Shown in pieces: positions 6,286 to 6,824 of a stretch of DNA of 6,824 nt. The notes under the pieces are model-generated. The model saw only the letters and a list, made by a program, of their open reading frames with translations, did not search any database and had not been told where the DNA came from. The first letter of the stretch is position 1, and every line of letters starts with the position of its first letter. The position numbers and the translations under genes were made by a program. This stretch comes from RGIG6353 sp045531285. Lineage in GTDB: Bacteria; Bacillota; Clostridia; Oscillospirales; SIG627. The stretch spans positions 1 through 6,824 of the forward strand of contig JAZSDT010000163.1 in assembly GCA_045531285.1 (NCBI GenBank), in the 5' to 3' direction.

Positions 6286-6311
6286 ATAATACAAGCGAAA
6301 GGAAGGTGCAT

Positions 6312-6824
6312 ATGACTATATCTGAAAAAATAACTAAGTTACGCACGTTTAAAGGAATGTCACAAGAAGAGCTAGCTGAAAAGGTATCTGTTTCAAGACA
6401 GTCTGTGTCTAAATGGGAGATGGGGCAGGCGCTCCCACAGATAGATAAAATAGTGCAACTGTGCAATATTTTTGGGGTAACTACTGACGAAATACTAAAG
6501 GAAGAAATGGACATAAAAGCAGAAAAGAGAAATAAATATTTTGGAACCGACGGCTTTCGAGGTGAGTCAAACGTTGATTTGACCTCAATGCACGCTTATA
6601 AAATAGGCAGGTTTCTTGGTTGGTATTTTTCACGAAAAAAGAATTCAGGACGAGCCAGAATTGTTGTTGGAAAAGACACTAGACGGTCGAGCTATATGCT
6701 TGAATATTCAATTGTTGCAGGTATCACTGCGTCAGGTGCAGATGCGTATATGCTACACGTTACTACAACTCCAAGCGTTTCTTTCGTCACACGTCAGGAA
6801 GAATTTGATTGCGGTATAATGATA
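6312..6824 (+). CDS. glmM: XRE helix-turn-helix domain fused to phosphoglucosamine mutase (GlmM), cut off by the window end
   Basis: The frame is open from ATG 6312 to the window end, 171 residues, preceded by GGAAGG (6301-6306). Residues 1-63 are a typical Firmicute XRE/HTH_3 domain (SEKITKLRTFKGMSQEELAE, VSRQSVSKWEMGQALPQIDK, FGVTTDEIL). After a short charged linker (64-74), residue 75 begins the N-terminus of GlmM: KYFGTDGFRG (75-84), GKDTR (120-124), TTTPSV (151-156) and GIMI (168-171). The last residue comes just before the expected SASHNP motif, so the catalytic phosphoserine would be at about residue 174 and is not visible. GlmM converts glucosamine-6-phosphate to glucosamine-1-phosphate for UDP-GlcNAc and cell wall synthesis. 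Normal GlmM starts a few residues before KYFGTDG and has no DNA-binding domain. The protein could be a bifunctional trigger enzyme or a regulator using a GlmM-like domain as sensor. Domains are clear; role is inferred. Confidence 0.9.
   Translation, partial: MTISEKITKLRTFKGMSQEELAEKVSVSRQSVSKWEMGQALPQIDKIVQLCNIFGVTTDEILKEEMDIKAEKRNKYFGTDGFRGESNVDLTSMHAYKIGRFLGWYFSRKKNSGRARIVVGKDTRRSSYMLEYSIVAGITASGADAYMLHVTTTPSVSFVTRQEEFDCGIMI
6497..6509 (+). promoter_or_regulatory. Possible internal ribosome site and start for a free-standing GlmM
   Basis: AAAGGAAG (6497-6504) precedes in-frame ATG 6507 (Met66), exactly in the linker between the HTH and GlmM domains. Initiation here would give a protein beginning nine residues before KYFGTDG, close to a normal GlmM start. 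Spacing from AGGA is about 4 bases, shorter than ideal, so use of the site is uncertain. Confidence 0.3.

Noticed and set aside
6248..6514. Minus-strand open frame across the second promoter and HTH domain
   Set aside because: Low-complexity Ser-rich translation, no ribosome site, and it overlaps a clear HTH coding region and promoter on the + strand.
6563..6587. 9-bp stem with a bulge in the GlmM part (TGAG-TCAAA with TTTGACCTCA)
   Set aside because: Imperfect, no T run, and not near any junction; weaker than the three long repeats reported.

Overview
The window looks like a piece of a low-GC anaerobic Firmicute genome, probably class Clostridia and a gut-type lineage. This rests on AT-rich DNA with strong AGGAG Shine-Dalgarno sites 5-8 bases before the starts, sigma-A-type promoters, a typical Firmicute XRE-type DNA-binding domain, and a DUF3006-like small protein. 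All recognisable genes are on the + strand. No tRNA, rRNA, CRISPR array, insertion sequence or attachment site was seen.

Positions 35-6160 look like one transcription unit. A promoter with an extended -10 (35-62) leads straight into six tightly packed genes: a 55-residue DUF3006-like protein (84-251), an M20-family amidohydrolase (264-1592), a GH20-like TIM-barrel glycosidase (1605-2606), a NodB-type polysaccharide deacetylase with a possible pseudomurein-binding-like C-terminal region (2609-3931), an alkaline-phosphatase-superfamily phosphodiesterase/phosphatase (3936-4733) and an AGCS-family sodium:alanine/glycine symporter (4733-6133). Gaps are 12, 12, 2 and 4 bases, then a 1-base overlap. 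A clean intrinsic terminator (6132-6160) begins at the last stop codon. None of the four enzymes has a visible signal peptide, so they appear to work in the cytoplasm. Together they could cleave, deacylate, deacetylate and dephosphorylate an amino-sugar- or amino-acid-containing compound, with the symporter moving an amino acid. The actual substrate cannot be read from the sequence.

Positions 6161-6311 form a short intergenic region with an inverted repeat, a direct repeat (AC[T/A]GTTGGTTG twice) and a second strong promoter (6258-6285). It drives a gene cut off by the window end (6312-6824). Its 171 visible residues fuse an XRE helix-turn-helix domain to the N-terminus of phosphoglucosamine mutase (GlmM), which is the most striking thing in the window. 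A weak internal ribosome site could also allow a free-standing GlmM from the same message.

Three long, near-perfect inverted repeats lie inside coding sequence (3394-3427, 4801-4833, 5568-5591). The one near the start of the symporter gene is followed by TTTT and looks like an intragenic terminator or attenuator.
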